Assembly (NCBI RefSeq): GCF_002736105.1
Contig: NZ_CP024123.1
Span: 736,001-800,000 of the forward strand
Direction of reading: 5' to 3'
DNA length: 64,000 nucleotides
DNA from: Solibacillus sp. R5-41
GTDB taxonomy: Bacteria; Bacillota; Bacilli; Bacillales_A; Planococcaceae
Below the pieces are notes generated by a model, which was not told the origin of the DNA, searched no databases, and saw nothing but the letters and a program-made list of their open reading frames with translations. Made by a program: the position numbers and the translations under genes. This document shows, one piece after another, positions 7,794 to 15,444 of the stretch. The stretch's first letter is position 1. Every line of letters starts with the position of its first letter.

Positions 7794-8375
7794 ATGCATA
7801 ATAAAAGAGTTCGAGTTCCTTCTGATGAGGTGACGAAAGCAACACATGAAGCATTATTGCGCCGTCACGTAACGATTGAAGATATTGCGGAAATTGTTCA
7901 TATAATGCAATCTCCATATAACGAAGGTCTAACAATTGAGCATTGTGTTCAGTCGGTAGAGCGCGTATTAAATAAACGTGAAGTCCAGCATGCGGTGTTA
8001 GTGGGAATTGAGCTAGATGAATTAGCTGAAAAAAACATGCTTTCTGCGCCATTGCAAGCAATTATTGAATCGGATGAAGGGCTATTCGGTGTGGATGAAA
8101 CATTAGCTTTAGGTTCTGTATTTACGTATGGTAGTATCGCCGTTACGACTTTTGGACATTTAGATAAGCAAAAAATTGGCATCATTGAAAAGTTAGACAC
8201 GAAGGCTGGCAAGGCCGTTAATACATTTTTAGATGATTTAGTCGGCAGTATTGCAGCATGTGCAGCGTCACGAATTGCCCACCGCATGCGTGATTTAGAA
8301 GAGGAAGGCGAAACATTTGCTGACATACCACCAGTAGATTTAGGCCCAACAACGAAACCAAAAAATGAAATCTAA
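7794..8375 (+). CDS. YutG/LtrC protein, phosphatidylglycerophosphatase A-like
   Basis: A 193-residue cytosolic protein with the YutG/LtrC pattern: VTIEDIAEIVHIMQSPYN, REVQHAVLVGIELDELAEKN, and the PgpA-like core ESDEGLFGVDETLALGS with FLDDLVGSIAACAASR. Several Asp/Glu residues in the core resemble the metal site of PgpA, which removes phosphate from phosphatidylglycerophosphate. Unlike E. coli PgpA, no membrane helix is obvious, so this activity is inferred from the family only. GTGAGG at 7780-7785 supports the start. It is divergent from yjcH and followed 21 nt later by the nuclease gene. Confidence 0.82.
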   Translation: MHNKRVRVPSDEVTKATHEALLRRHVTIEDIAEIVHIMQSPYNEGLTIEHCVQSVERVLNKREVQHAVLVGIELDELAEKNMLSAPLQAIIESDEGLFGVDETLALGSVFTYGSIAVTTFGHLDKQKIGIIEKLDTKAGKAVNTFLDDLVGSIAACAASRIAHRMRDLEEEGETFADIPPVDLGPTTKPKNEI

Positions 8376-8396
8376 TTGATCGAAAGGATTTACTAA

Positions 8397-9071
8397 ATGA
8401 AGTTAAAAGATATTAAAACACTCATTACTAGCGGGACAATTATTCTTGCAGTCGGGTTATATTTACTTTTTGCCAAACCGACCGATGAACGACCATTAAC
8501 AAATGATTCAGTCTTACAACAAACAACAAATGACGGCTCTCAAAATAATACGCCGTCAAAAGAAGAAAAACATTATAGTATTACGCCTGAACTCGCGATG
8601 AACGAAACAGGAAAGCAAATGATTGATGTAGAGTTTATTTCAGCTAATGATGGCGATACGATGAGTGTTAAAATGGATGGGCAAAAGCAGCGTGTTCGTT
8701 TATTAATGATTGATACAACCGAAATGAATTACGGTAAGGGCGATCCAATGCCTTATGCAGAGGAAGCGAAACAATTAACGACGCAATTGCTAGAAGATGC
8801 CAAGTCGATTCAACTATTGTTCGATAAGGGGCCGGAAAAAGATAAGTACGACCGATTATTAGCCTATGTTTTCGTTGATGGTGTTAGCTTGCATGAAGTT
8901 TTATTAAGTGAAGGACTTGCAGCTGTACGCTATGTCAATAAACCAAATAACTCTTTAGAAGATGAGCTACGCAAAATTCAACAAAAGGCAGAAGCGGAAA
9001 AGCTAAATATTTGGGCGCATGAAAACTATTTACAAAAAGACGGCTTCCATCCGGAAGAAGTTAAAAAATAA
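8397..9071 (+). CDS. Membrane-anchored thermonuclease (SNase family)
   Basis: A staphylococcal-nuclease homologue of 224 residues. An N-terminal uncleaved signal-anchor helix (roughly 8-26) is followed by a Gln/Asn/Ser-rich linker and the SNase domain (about 75-205). Catalytic positions are conserved: Arg in RLLMID (Arg35 of SNase), Glu in DTTEMN (Glu43) and Arg in DKYDRLLAY (Arg87). The C-terminal block YVNKPNNSLEDELRKIQQKA matches SNase closely. Expected role is calcium-dependent digestion of extracellular DNA and RNA at the cell surface. It probably shares a transcript with the preceding gene and ends in a strong terminator. Confidence 0.92.
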   Translation: MKLKDIKTLITSGTIILAVGLYLLFAKPTDERPLTNDSVLQQTTNDGSQNNTPSKEEKHYSITPELAMNETGKQMIDVEFISANDGDTMSVKMDGQKQRVRLLMIDTTEMNYGKGDPMPYAEEAKQLTTQLLEDAKSIQLLFDKGPEKDKYDRLLAYVFVDGVSLHEVLLSEGLAAVRYVNKPNNSLEDELRKIQQKAEAEKLNIWAHENYLQKDGFHPEEVKK

Positions 9072-9116
9072 TAATACGTTTTGATTCTAGGGTAACTCAC
9101 GAATATACCCCGAAAA

Positions 9117-9158
9117 AACACCTTTGCATTGATTTCAATGCGAAGGTGTTTTATTTTT
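9117..9158. terminator. Bidirectional terminator after the nuclease gene
   Basis: Stem ACACCTTTGCATTGA paired with TCAATGCGAAGGTGT. It has an A-run on the left and T-rich sequence on the right, so it can also serve the minus-strand gene remnant that ends at 9173. Confidence 0.92.
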
Positions 9159-9172
9159 CTCATTTTGATCAA

Positions 9173-9305
9173 TTAGTGCGTGAACGAATCTGTATTTTCC
9201 TTAAGTTTCAAAAATCCTTCATTCTTTAAACGTTGTTCTGGTTCGGCAAGTGATAGAGATAAATTGCCCATATGAGTAGACTCAGCTTTTATTCGCTGCC
9301 ATTTT
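9173..9305 (-). pseudogene. C-terminal remnant of an unidentified gene
   Basis: The minus strand is open for about 43 codons ending in TAA at 9173-9175. The translation has normal protein character: it includes KWQRIKAESTHMGN, LSLAEPEQRLKNEGF and LKLKENTDSFTH. There is no start codon with a ribosome binding site, and a stop lies just upstream, about 12 bp before repeat R3. A proper terminator sits 15 bp after its stop. I read it as the tail of a gene whose 5' part is gone. A 32-residue ORF starting at the internal ATG is an alternative. Family not recognised. Confidence 0.4.
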
Positions 9306-9319
9306 ATTTAAAAAAGCTT

Positions 9320-9512
9320 TTAACTTGTTTCAGCATTCATCCCCTATTTCTGTAAGTAGGGGATGAATGCCAATATGCAATTTTATTCAGTTAGGGTTCT
9401 AAACCCCGACTGAATAAAGTTAATGCCAGGGCGGTTGTCACAGATTCTTAAACGGAGCTTTTCGAGTAAGCTCAAGAAAATTTGGACGCAATTACTCCGA
9501 GGCGTAATTAAT
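9320..9512 (+). repeat. Interspersed repeat, copy R3
   Basis: Left end TTAACTTGTTTCAGCA, then GGGGATGAATGCCAATATGC, a CTTTTCGAGTAAGCTCAAGA form of the palindrome, and the right-end hairpin AATTACTCCGAGGCGTAATT. Gene remnants flank it on both sides. Confidence 0.88.
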
Positions 9513-9799
9513 ATCCTACAGCAACAAGCTTAGCGAATGCTGAAGTGTATGCGGTGTAGGCTCAAACAGAAGCGATTGAAGAGCTTGTAAAAATAGTTAC
9601 AGCACGAACATCTACTGAAACCGTGACTACAGCAACCGAAGCCATTTCGCAGTTAAATGAAGTGCTGGAATATTACGAGGTGGGCAAAGAAGATTATGTC
9701 AATTACAGTTTTTTCACAGCTAAGCAAAAAGAAGAACTAACAACGGCGATTCAAAATGTACAATCTGCACTCAATGAAATGAATAAAACGATCCATTAA
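9512..9799 (+). pseudogene. Truncated, stop-interrupted gene remnant
   Basis: An open frame runs from the edge of repeat R3 to TAA at 9797-9799, broken only by TAG at 9557-9559. The part after the stop codes for about 79 residues with good protein character: AQTEAIEELVKIV, EAISQLNEVLEYYEVGKEDY and ELTTAIQNVQSALNEMNKT, which suggests a helical, possibly extracellular domain. Before the stop it reads TSLANAEVYAV. No start or ribosome binding site is present. A terminator follows at 9828. I take it as the 3' end of a decayed gene; the family is not recognised. Confidence 0.6.
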
Positions 9800-9827
9800 C
9801 CGGAATGGAAATGAATTTACTAGCTTA

Positions 9828-9866
9828 AAACCATCTTTTTGCCTTGGGGTAAAAGGATGGTTTTTT
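9828..9866 (+). terminator. Rho-independent terminator after the remnant
   Basis: AAACCATCTTTTTGCC pairs with GGTAAAAGGATGGTTT, followed by a T-run. Confidence 0.9.
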
Positions 9867-9882
9867 AGAATATGGCTTTCTA

Positions 9883-9979
9883 ATCAATTATGCCTTGGCA
9901 TAATTGCGTCCGGAATCGCCTTTGTTCTAGCACAATGAAACCCCTTTCCGATTCCGTGATACCCGCTGAAATAAGTTAA
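9883..9979 (-). repeat. Interspersed repeat, short copy R4 (reverse)
   Basis: Read on the minus strand it begins TTAACTTATTTCAGCGG (from 9979) and ends in the perfect hairpin CAATTATGCC-AA-GGCATAATTG. The central palindrome is missing; the copy is only about 97 bp. It lies directly upstream of yceI. Confidence 0.82.
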
Positions 9980-10073
9980 AAGTTTGCATAATTTGAGTGT
10001 GGGTAAACATATAAAAGAAGACTGCTTAGAAAAACCCTACTATTTAAAACTAAGCTTTAGGAGGAATAGTAAA

Positions 10074-10610
10074 ATGGCGAAATGGACAGTTGATGTGTCG
10101 CACGCGAATATTGGATTTCAAGTGAAACATATGATGGTATCAAAAGTAAAAGGTAACTTTGATTCATTTTCAGCCGATGTGGAAGCAGATGATTTATCTG
10201 ACTTAACGACTGCAAACATTACGTTTAATATTGATGTAGCATCAATTACAACAAAAAGTAATGACCGTGATAACCACTTAAAATCAGCAGACTTTTTTGA
10301 TGTTGAAAAATTTCCGAAGATCATATTTACATCGACGTCAATTCAAAAATCTGGTGATAGTTATGAGGTGACAGGAGATTTAACGATTAAGGATGTGACG
10401 AAACCGGTTACATTTGACGTAGAATACAACGGTAAAGGTACGACTCCTTGGGGCATTGAAGTTTATGGCTTTGAAGGGAAAGCAAAAATTAATCGTGAAA
10501 AATTTGGTCTAACTTGGAATGCTGCATTAGAAACGGGTGGCGTGCTCGTTGGAAAAGATATTAAAATTTCAGTTGAACTAGAAGTAAACCCAGCCCAAAT
10601 TACAGAATAA
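10074..10610 (+). CDS. YceI-family polyisoprenoid-binding-like protein
   Basis: A 178-residue protein of the YceI family, an eight-stranded lipocalin-like barrel that in some members binds polyisoprenoid lipids. Typical family stretches are WTVDVSHANIGFQVKHMMVSKV at the N terminus (with one residue break after every few), FFDVEKFPKIIF and the C-terminal LETGGVLVGKDIKISVELE. There is no signal peptide, so it is probably cytosolic. The start at 10074 is set by TAGGAGGAA at 10059-10067; an upstream in-frame ATG at 9984 lacks such a site and its translation does not resemble the family. Single-gene unit with its own terminator. Confidence 0.9.
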   Translation: MAKWTVDVSHANIGFQVKHMMVSKVKGNFDSFSADVEADDLSDLTTANITFNIDVASITTKSNDRDNHLKSADFFDVEKFPKIIFTSTSIQKSGDSYEVTGDLTIKDVTKPVTFDVEYNGKGTTPWGIEVYGFEGKAKINREKFGLTWNAALETGGVLVGKDIKISVELEVNPAQITE

Positions 10611-10638
10611 AAATTGTGAATTCTACGTATACAGAAGA

Positions 10639-10679
10639 AAGACATAACTCAACATAATTGAATGAGTTGTGTCTTTTTT
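10639..10679 (+). terminator. Rho-independent terminator after yceI
   Basis: AGACATAACTCA pairs with TGAGTTGTGTCT (G-T pairs allowed) and a T-run follows. Confidence 0.92.
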
Positions 10680-10731
10680 CGCTTGCATAGATTGTTCTAA
10701 ACAAGAATTTGCAAACATCTCTAAAATTTGA

Positions 10732-10886
10732 CCCACTTTATACTAAAGTCAGTTTATACGCTTGAAACCTTATTAGATTCCATGTGAAATTCCTACCATT
10801 TCTTTCAAGCGAATTCAACATTCAATAGGCAGGGGAGAACCGGTTTTGAAGTGGGCGTTTTACTAAATGTTCATAAGGAATCTAAT
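10732..10886. other. Three interleaved inverted repeats in an intergenic region
   Basis: Arm pairs: CCCACTT (10732) with AAGTGGG (10849); CGCTTGAAA (10759) with TTTCAAGCG (10803); ATTAGATTCC (10772) with GGAATCTAAT (10877). The third pair crosses the other two, so a folded RNA would be pseudoknotted. No ORF or known RNA motif is seen here. Confidence 0.5.
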
Positions 10887-10932
10887 GTGCAAATGCCGAC
10901 ATTCCAGCAAAAATGCAAAAGTACGGAACTTG

Positions 10933-11439
10933 TTATTTTAGAGCTGCATGCTTTTCGTAATGAGTAGCTAATTGTTTTAATTGCTGGTAAGAGAGGCTTT
11001 CCACTTTGGAAATGGTATCTTGTGAAAAGGATAGTGTTAAAACTTCAGTATTATTATTTTTAACGAGCATATACCATTTAAATGTAAAGTCACGGATTGT
11101 TTCGTTTTTGCTAATCTCTTTTAAAATATTGTAGCTGTCCTTAAATAAAGTATCCTCTGAAACAAATTCATTGCCTTGTAAATATAAAGTCACATCTTGT
11201 TGGTTTTCATGTTGCTTGAACTCAATATTTAAAATAATGTTTTCCAGTAATTGATTTAAAACAATATCCGTAATCGCAATAGTCGTTTGAGTTTGTAATT
11301 CCTCTGGTGAAATTTGGGTATTTGCGTCCTCAATTTTGTTTGTTTCCTTTGAATTTGTAAAATCCATTGTGAATTGAACGATCAAAACGCCAATAAAAAT
11401 CGTCAAAAAGATGAGCATTACTTTAAGGAATTTATTCAT
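10933..11439 (-). CDS. Unknown membrane-anchored protein
   Basis: A 168-residue protein with one N-terminal membrane helix (MNKFLKVMLIFLTIFIGVLIVQF) and a polar, acidic outside domain. No Cys suggests a lipobox, so it is likely an uncleaved anchor. The C-terminal two thirds alternate short beta-like and helical stretches (IILNIEFKQHENQQDVTLYLQG, broken here by polar residues; DFTFKWYMLVKNNNTEVLTL). AAGGAGG lies upstream of the start. Family not recognised. It stands alone between the interleaved repeats and repeat R5. Confidence 0.7.
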   Translation of the reverse strand: MNKFLKVMLIFLTIFIGVLIVQFTMDFTNSKETNKIEDANTQISPEELQTQTTIAITDIVLNQLLENIILNIEFKQHENQQDVTLYLQGNEFVSEDTLFKDSYNILKEISKNETIRDFTFKWYMLVKNNNTEVLTLSFSQDTISKVESLSYQQLKQLATHYEKHAALK

Positions 11440-11477
11440 ACTACGAGTAACCTCCTTGTAACAGTAGCTCCTTAAAA

Positions 11478-11583
11478 ATCAATTAGCCTTGGCCTAATTG
11501 TGTCCAGATTTTTTCGAGCTCGCTCGAAAAGCACCTCTGAAAAACTGTGACTTACCTCCAGAGGCATTATTTTGCTGAAGAAA
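11478..11583 (-). repeat. Interspersed repeat, copy R5 (reverse)
   Basis: On the plus strand it starts with the right-end hairpin CAATTAGCCTTGGCCTAATTG (allowing one bulge), then GTCCAGATTTTTTCGAGC and GCTCGAAAA. It runs out near TTTTGCTGAAG, the reverse of the family left end. Confidence 0.85.
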
Positions 11584-11610
11584 GATAATACAACTGCCAT
11601 TATGCCATAA

Positions 11611-11650
11611 AAAAATAAAAAAAGGACCGCCAAATGTGACAGTCCTTTAA
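11611..11650 (-). terminator. Terminator of the 50-residue ORF
   Basis: Read on the minus strand, AAAGGACTGTC and a short loop pair with GGTCCTTT and are followed by T-rich sequence. It lies 42 bp after the stop of the small ORF at 11692. Confidence 0.8.
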
Positions 11651-11691
11651 CTTCTTTTTAGCAGTAGTATCCACTCCTATAAGTAATCGAA

Positions 11692-11844
11692 TTAAGTATT
11701 TTGTTCCTCATTATGAATAGTTGCCGCACACTCGTTAAAGTATAAAAATGATTCGTCCTCTAATTTTATCGCATTTTGAACATTAAGTCCGATTGATAAG
11801 GGTCCAGAAAAAATCTCTTCCCACCAAGTTTCAGTTACAACCAT
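11692..11844 (-). CDS. Small 50-residue protein of unknown function
   Basis: A short ORF, with ATG at 11844 preceded on the minus strand by AAGGGGGCT and a terminator just after its TAA. The product starts MVVTETWWEEIFSGPLS and continues GLNVQNAIKLEDESFLYF, then NECAATIHNEEQNT. It is acidic, has two Trp residues and no membrane segment. The combination of ribosome binding site, codon pattern and terminator makes a real gene likely. I do not recognise it. Confidence 0.6.
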   Translation of the reverse strand: MVVTETWWEEIFSGPLSIGLNVQNAIKLEDESFLYFNECAATIHNEEQNT

Positions 11845-12067
11845 TAATATAGCCCCCTTGTACGATTATAATGCGCTGTGTTTACTAGAAGAAAGTATTC
11901 TTGTCCATTTCATTTATTAACGTCCGACTGTTTGGTAGCTCGTTTTTTTTCACTAATTCCTCCTTTCATGCAGGAAATCAATTGTGAATTGTAGTAGTTA
12001 TTACTATAGTTAATATGTGTGAACCGATATAATTTATGCATAGTTTTTAAAGAAAGGATGGAAAAAA

Positions 12068-13456
12068 ATGAATTTTACTGCGCAAGATGTTGAACAAATG
12101 ATAGAGGATCAACGTGCATTTTATTTTACACGAACGACGAAAGAAGTAGAGTTCCGTAAGCAACAACTCGTGTTACTAAAAGCATCCATCAAAAAACATG
12201 AACACCAAGTAATAGAAGCGTTAGCATCTGATTTAAGAAAAAGTGAGTTTGAAGCATTTACAACTGAAATTGGAATAGTTTATGATAGCATTTCTTATTT
12301 TTTGAAAAATCTTGATAGTTGGATGAAACCGGAATTAGTAAAAACACCGATTCAATTTCAACCAGGGAAAAGCTATATTGTTCGTGAACCGTATGGCGTT
12401 GTATTAATTATTGGCCCATATAATTATCCATTCCAATTAATAATGGAGCCGCTTATTGGTGCAATTATTGGGGGCAATACGGCCATTGTGAAGCCTTCTG
12501 AATCAGCCGTGAATACTGCGGCAATTGTCAAAACAATTATTGAAGAAACATTCCCAGAAAATTATGTTCGTGTTGTTGAAGGGGAAAAGGATGAAGTAAC
12601 CGCACTTATTCATGCGCCGTTTGATTATATTTTCTTTACAGGCAGTGTAGCTGTTGGAAAAGTAGTTGCCCGTGCTGCTGCAGAACGGTTAACACCAGTT
12701 GCACTTGAACTGGGTGGGAAAAGTCCTGTCATCGTTGACCAAACAGCCAATTTAGAAGTGGCTGTTAAACGAATTGCTTGGGGTAAATTTAATAATACAG
12801 GTCAAACATGTGTGGCACCTGACTACATACTTGTACATGAGTCCGTTGCGAAAAATTTTGTTAAGCTGATGAAAAAGGCGTTACGCGAATTTTACGGAGA
12901 GGATAGTCAAAACAGCGAGGATTATGGGCGCATTATTAACTTACGACAATTCGATCGCCTGCAAAAGATCCTTGATAGCGAACGAAATGCAGTTACATTT
13001 GGTGGAAGTACGAACCGTGAAGATTTATTTATTGAACCGACGTTGTTAGAAAATATTACGTGGGATAGTCCATCTATGGAAGATGAATTATTTGGACCGC
13101 TGCTGCCTATTATGACGTATAAAGAATTGCCGCAAGCGATACATGAAGTACGTAAATTGCCAAAACCATTAAGTGCGTATTTATTTTCTGAAAACGAAAA
13201 AGCGATTCAGTACTTTTTACAAGAGCTACCATTCGGTGGGGGTTGTATTAATGATGTGATTACACATGTCGGGAATACTCATTTACCGTTTGGGGGAGTT
13301 GGTCCATCGGGTATCAATGCCTATCACGGAAAAGCAAGTTTTGAAAACTTCACACATGCTAAATCCATTATGCAACGTTCAAATAAGCTAGCGAATAGTT
13401 TATTATTCCCACCGTATAAGCAAAAGGTGAAGCTTGTTCGTACGATTATGAAATAG
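12068..13456 (+). CDS. ywdH: Aldehyde dehydrogenase YwdH
   Basis: NAD(P)-dependent class-3-like aldehyde dehydrogenase of 462 residues; it oxidises aldehydes to acids and is similar to B. subtilis YwdH. The catalytic Glu is in LELGGKSPVIV and the catalytic Cys in FNNTGQTCVAPDYIL. The N-terminal Rossmann part shows GPYNYPFQLIMEPLIGAI and the C terminus LPFGGVGPSGINAYHG. No long hydrophobic tail for membrane anchoring is present. AAAGGATGG at 12053-12061 precedes the start. It is a single-gene unit with a strong terminator. The physiological aldehyde is not known. Confidence 0.93.
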   Translation: MNFTAQDVEQMIEDQRAFYFTRTTKEVEFRKQQLVLLKASIKKHEHQVIEALASDLRKSEFEAFTTEIGIVYDSISYFLKNLDSWMKPELVKTPIQFQPGKSYIVREPYGVVLIIGPYNYPFQLIMEPLIGAIIGGNTAIVKPSESAVNTAAIVKTIIEETFPENYVRVVEGEKDEVTALIHAPFDYIFFTGSVAVGKVVARAAAERLTPVALELGGKSPVIVDQTANLEVAVKRIAWGKFNNTGQTCVAPDYILVHESVAKNFVKLMKKALREFYGEDSQNSEDYGRIINLRQFDRLQKILDSERNAVTFGGSTNREDLFIEPTLLENITWDSPSMEDELFGPLLPIMTYKELPQAIHEVRKLPKPLSAYLFSENEKAIQYFLQELPFGGGCINDVITHVGNTHLPFGGVGPSGINAYHGKASFENFTHAKSIMQRSNKLANSLLFPPYKQKVKLVRTIMK

Positions 13457-13466
13457 AGGATTGACG

Positions 13467-13502
13467 AAAGCCCCCATTTAAATAGAAAATGGGGGCTTTA
13501 TT
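13467..13502 (+). terminator. Terminator after ywdH
   Basis: AAAGCCCCCATTT pairs with AAATGGGGGCTTT around a short loop. It lies between convergent genes and may serve both. Confidence 0.93.
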
Positions 13503-13516
13503 GTTGGGAGAAATGA

Positions 13517-15094
13517 CTAATTCAACTTAATCGGAAAGCTGATTAAAATGTCTGTTCCAACATTTTGTTTACTTGTGATTTTGATTGTACCGTTATGATC
13601 TTGAAGAATTTTATTAATAATCATCATACCTAAGCCGGTGCCTTTTGTTTTTGTCGTATAGAAAGGTTCAAAAATTCGCTCTAAAACATGTGGTGGAATG
13701 CCGGAACCGGTATCTTTTATGCTGATATAAACTATATTCTCATCGAGGTCATTACATAACACAATCGATATGGTACCACATCCATCTATTGCTTCCATCG
13801 AATTTTTAAAAAGATTGATAAAGACTTGTTTAATCTGATTTTCATTGCCATTAATAGTGACATTTTCATAAGTGTTGTCTATTTTTAGCGTAATGTTCCT
13901 TTGTTGAAATTCATATTGAAGAAATTGGACAACCTCGTCTAATGTTGCTCCTAAGTGAATCGGGACGAATTGATTGGCTTGCGGACGCGAAAGAACGAGA
14001 AATTCGGATAAAATTAAATCAATGCGTTCAATTTCCTTCTGAATAAGTTTTGTATATTCTTGATAAGGTGAAGAATCGCCCTCATTCATCATTTGAACAA
14101 AGCCAGATATGACCGTCATCGGGTTTCGAATTTCATGGGCGACACCCGCAGCCAGTTCGCCAACTAATTTGAGCTTCTCAGATTGTAAAACGAGCTGTTC
14201 ATTTTCTTTAATATAAGAAATGTCACGGGAAATAAGCGAAATCGCAATCATCTTTCCGTGTGGGTCATAAATAGGCGATATAGAAACTTGAACGTCAAAA
14301 ACGGTACCGTCTCGCTTCATATTCTGTGTTTCTAACAAGTGAAGACTTTCCCCCAGTAAAAGCCGTTTTGTCTGCTCAGCAATCTCCTCTACATTTCTAG
14401 GTGGCACAAGTGGCAAAGTTTTACCGATGCATTCCTCTTTCGTCCAACCATATAAACGTTCAAATGCTGGATTAACCGTAATAATCGTATCATCTAAATT
14501 AAAAACGGCAATGGCATCCTCTGCTTGTTCAAAAAACATGTTTAAATAAGCCTCTTTGGATGTCAAATTGTACTCACGATCTAAAGTAGACTGCTCTACA
14601 TGATTCCATAGATACTTTACATAAAAAGTTTGTAGTAAACTAACACAGCAAACGAGTATTAAAAAAAATATAAATAAAAACTCATTAATCCCGCTGGAAT
14701 TATTAAAAGGTATATGGGAGAAATTTAGGACGAAAATTGATTCTGCAACAACGATAAGAGAAAAAGTAATATTAAGCCGTATAGACCGGTAAATACTCAA
14801 TACAATTAAAAAATATAAAAAAGAGTACAAGGTAATGATATTATCACTTTGATAGGTCAAAGATAACACAAAAAAATGCCAGCCAAAAATTAAGCAATAT
14901 TGAAAAATTTTTGGATTCACTTTAAAGAAGTAAATGATTGAAAGGCTAATTGATATAGTAATACAAACGATTAAACTAAAAGTATTCAAATTAAAAAAGC
15001 CAAGCCATGGCGTAAAAATATGAAAAAGTACTGAACAAAGAAGAGTTACATAGATTAATTGATTTCGTTTATGTAAAATGTCTAGTTGTTGCAT
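13517..15094 (-). CDS. Membrane PAS-domain sensor histidine kinase (sporulation-kinase type)
   Basis: An orphan sensor kinase of about 525 residues. Six or so membrane helices fill the first 180 residues, then a PAS domain (about 185-305; AVFNLDDTIITVNPAFERLYGW), a HisKA dimerisation domain with the phospho-His in GELAAGVAHEIRNPMTV (about 320-330), and a HATPase_c domain with N box (INLFKNSMEAI), G1 (KDTGSGIPP) and G2 (TKGTGLGMMII). The H-box resembles the KinA/KinB/KinE group that feeds Spo0F. No response regulator gene is adjacent, as expected for a phosphorelay kinase. Start at 15094, preceded by GGAGGT; translation further upstream is unlikely. Confidence 0.87.
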   Translation of the reverse strand: MQQLDILHKRNQLIYVTLLCSVLFHIFTPWLGFFNLNTFSLIVCITISISLSIIYFFKVNPKIFQYCLIFGWHFFVLSLTYQSDNIITLYSFLYFLIVLSIYRSIRLNITFSLIVVAESIFVLNFSHIPFNNSSGINEFLFIFFLILVCCVSLLQTFYVKYLWNHVEQSTLDREYNLTSKEAYLNMFFEQAEDAIAVFNLDDTIITVNPAFERLYGWTKEECIGKTLPLVPPRNVEEIAEQTKRLLLGESLHLLETQNMKRDGTVFDVQVSISPIYDPHGKMIAISLISRDISYIKENEQLVLQSEKLKLVGELAAGVAHEIRNPMTVISGFVQMMNEGDSSPYQEYTKLIQKEIERIDLILSEFLVLSRPQANQFVPIHLGATLDEVVQFLQYEFQQRNITLKIDNTYENVTINGNENQIKQVFINLFKNSMEAIDGCGTISIVLCNDLDENIVYISIKDTGSGIPPHVLERIFEPFYTTKTKGTGLGMMIINKILQDHNGTIKITSKQNVGTDILISFPIKLN

Positions 15095-15444
15095 GATACC
15101 TCCAAAGTAAGAAATACTACCTATATAATACATGAATTTGCTATGTCGATAAATGGCGAATTTTGATATGATAATAGATAGTGAATAACTAAACGAAAAT
15201 ATTGTTTAAAACGGAGTGTTCAACCCCGAAATATATGTTTGATTATAAAAGGGAATATGTGGTCAGGAACATATGTTAATAAAGACTCAAGTAAAATGAA
15301 AAATTCTTATTTTGTACAAACGAAAGAATGGAAATTTATAAAAATGAGCAGTATGATGAAACTATATAAATTACGAGCGAATAAAAATTGGATTAAAGTA
15401 GAGTGTTTATGTTGTCAAGAACACCATAGTTGGAGGAACAAATT

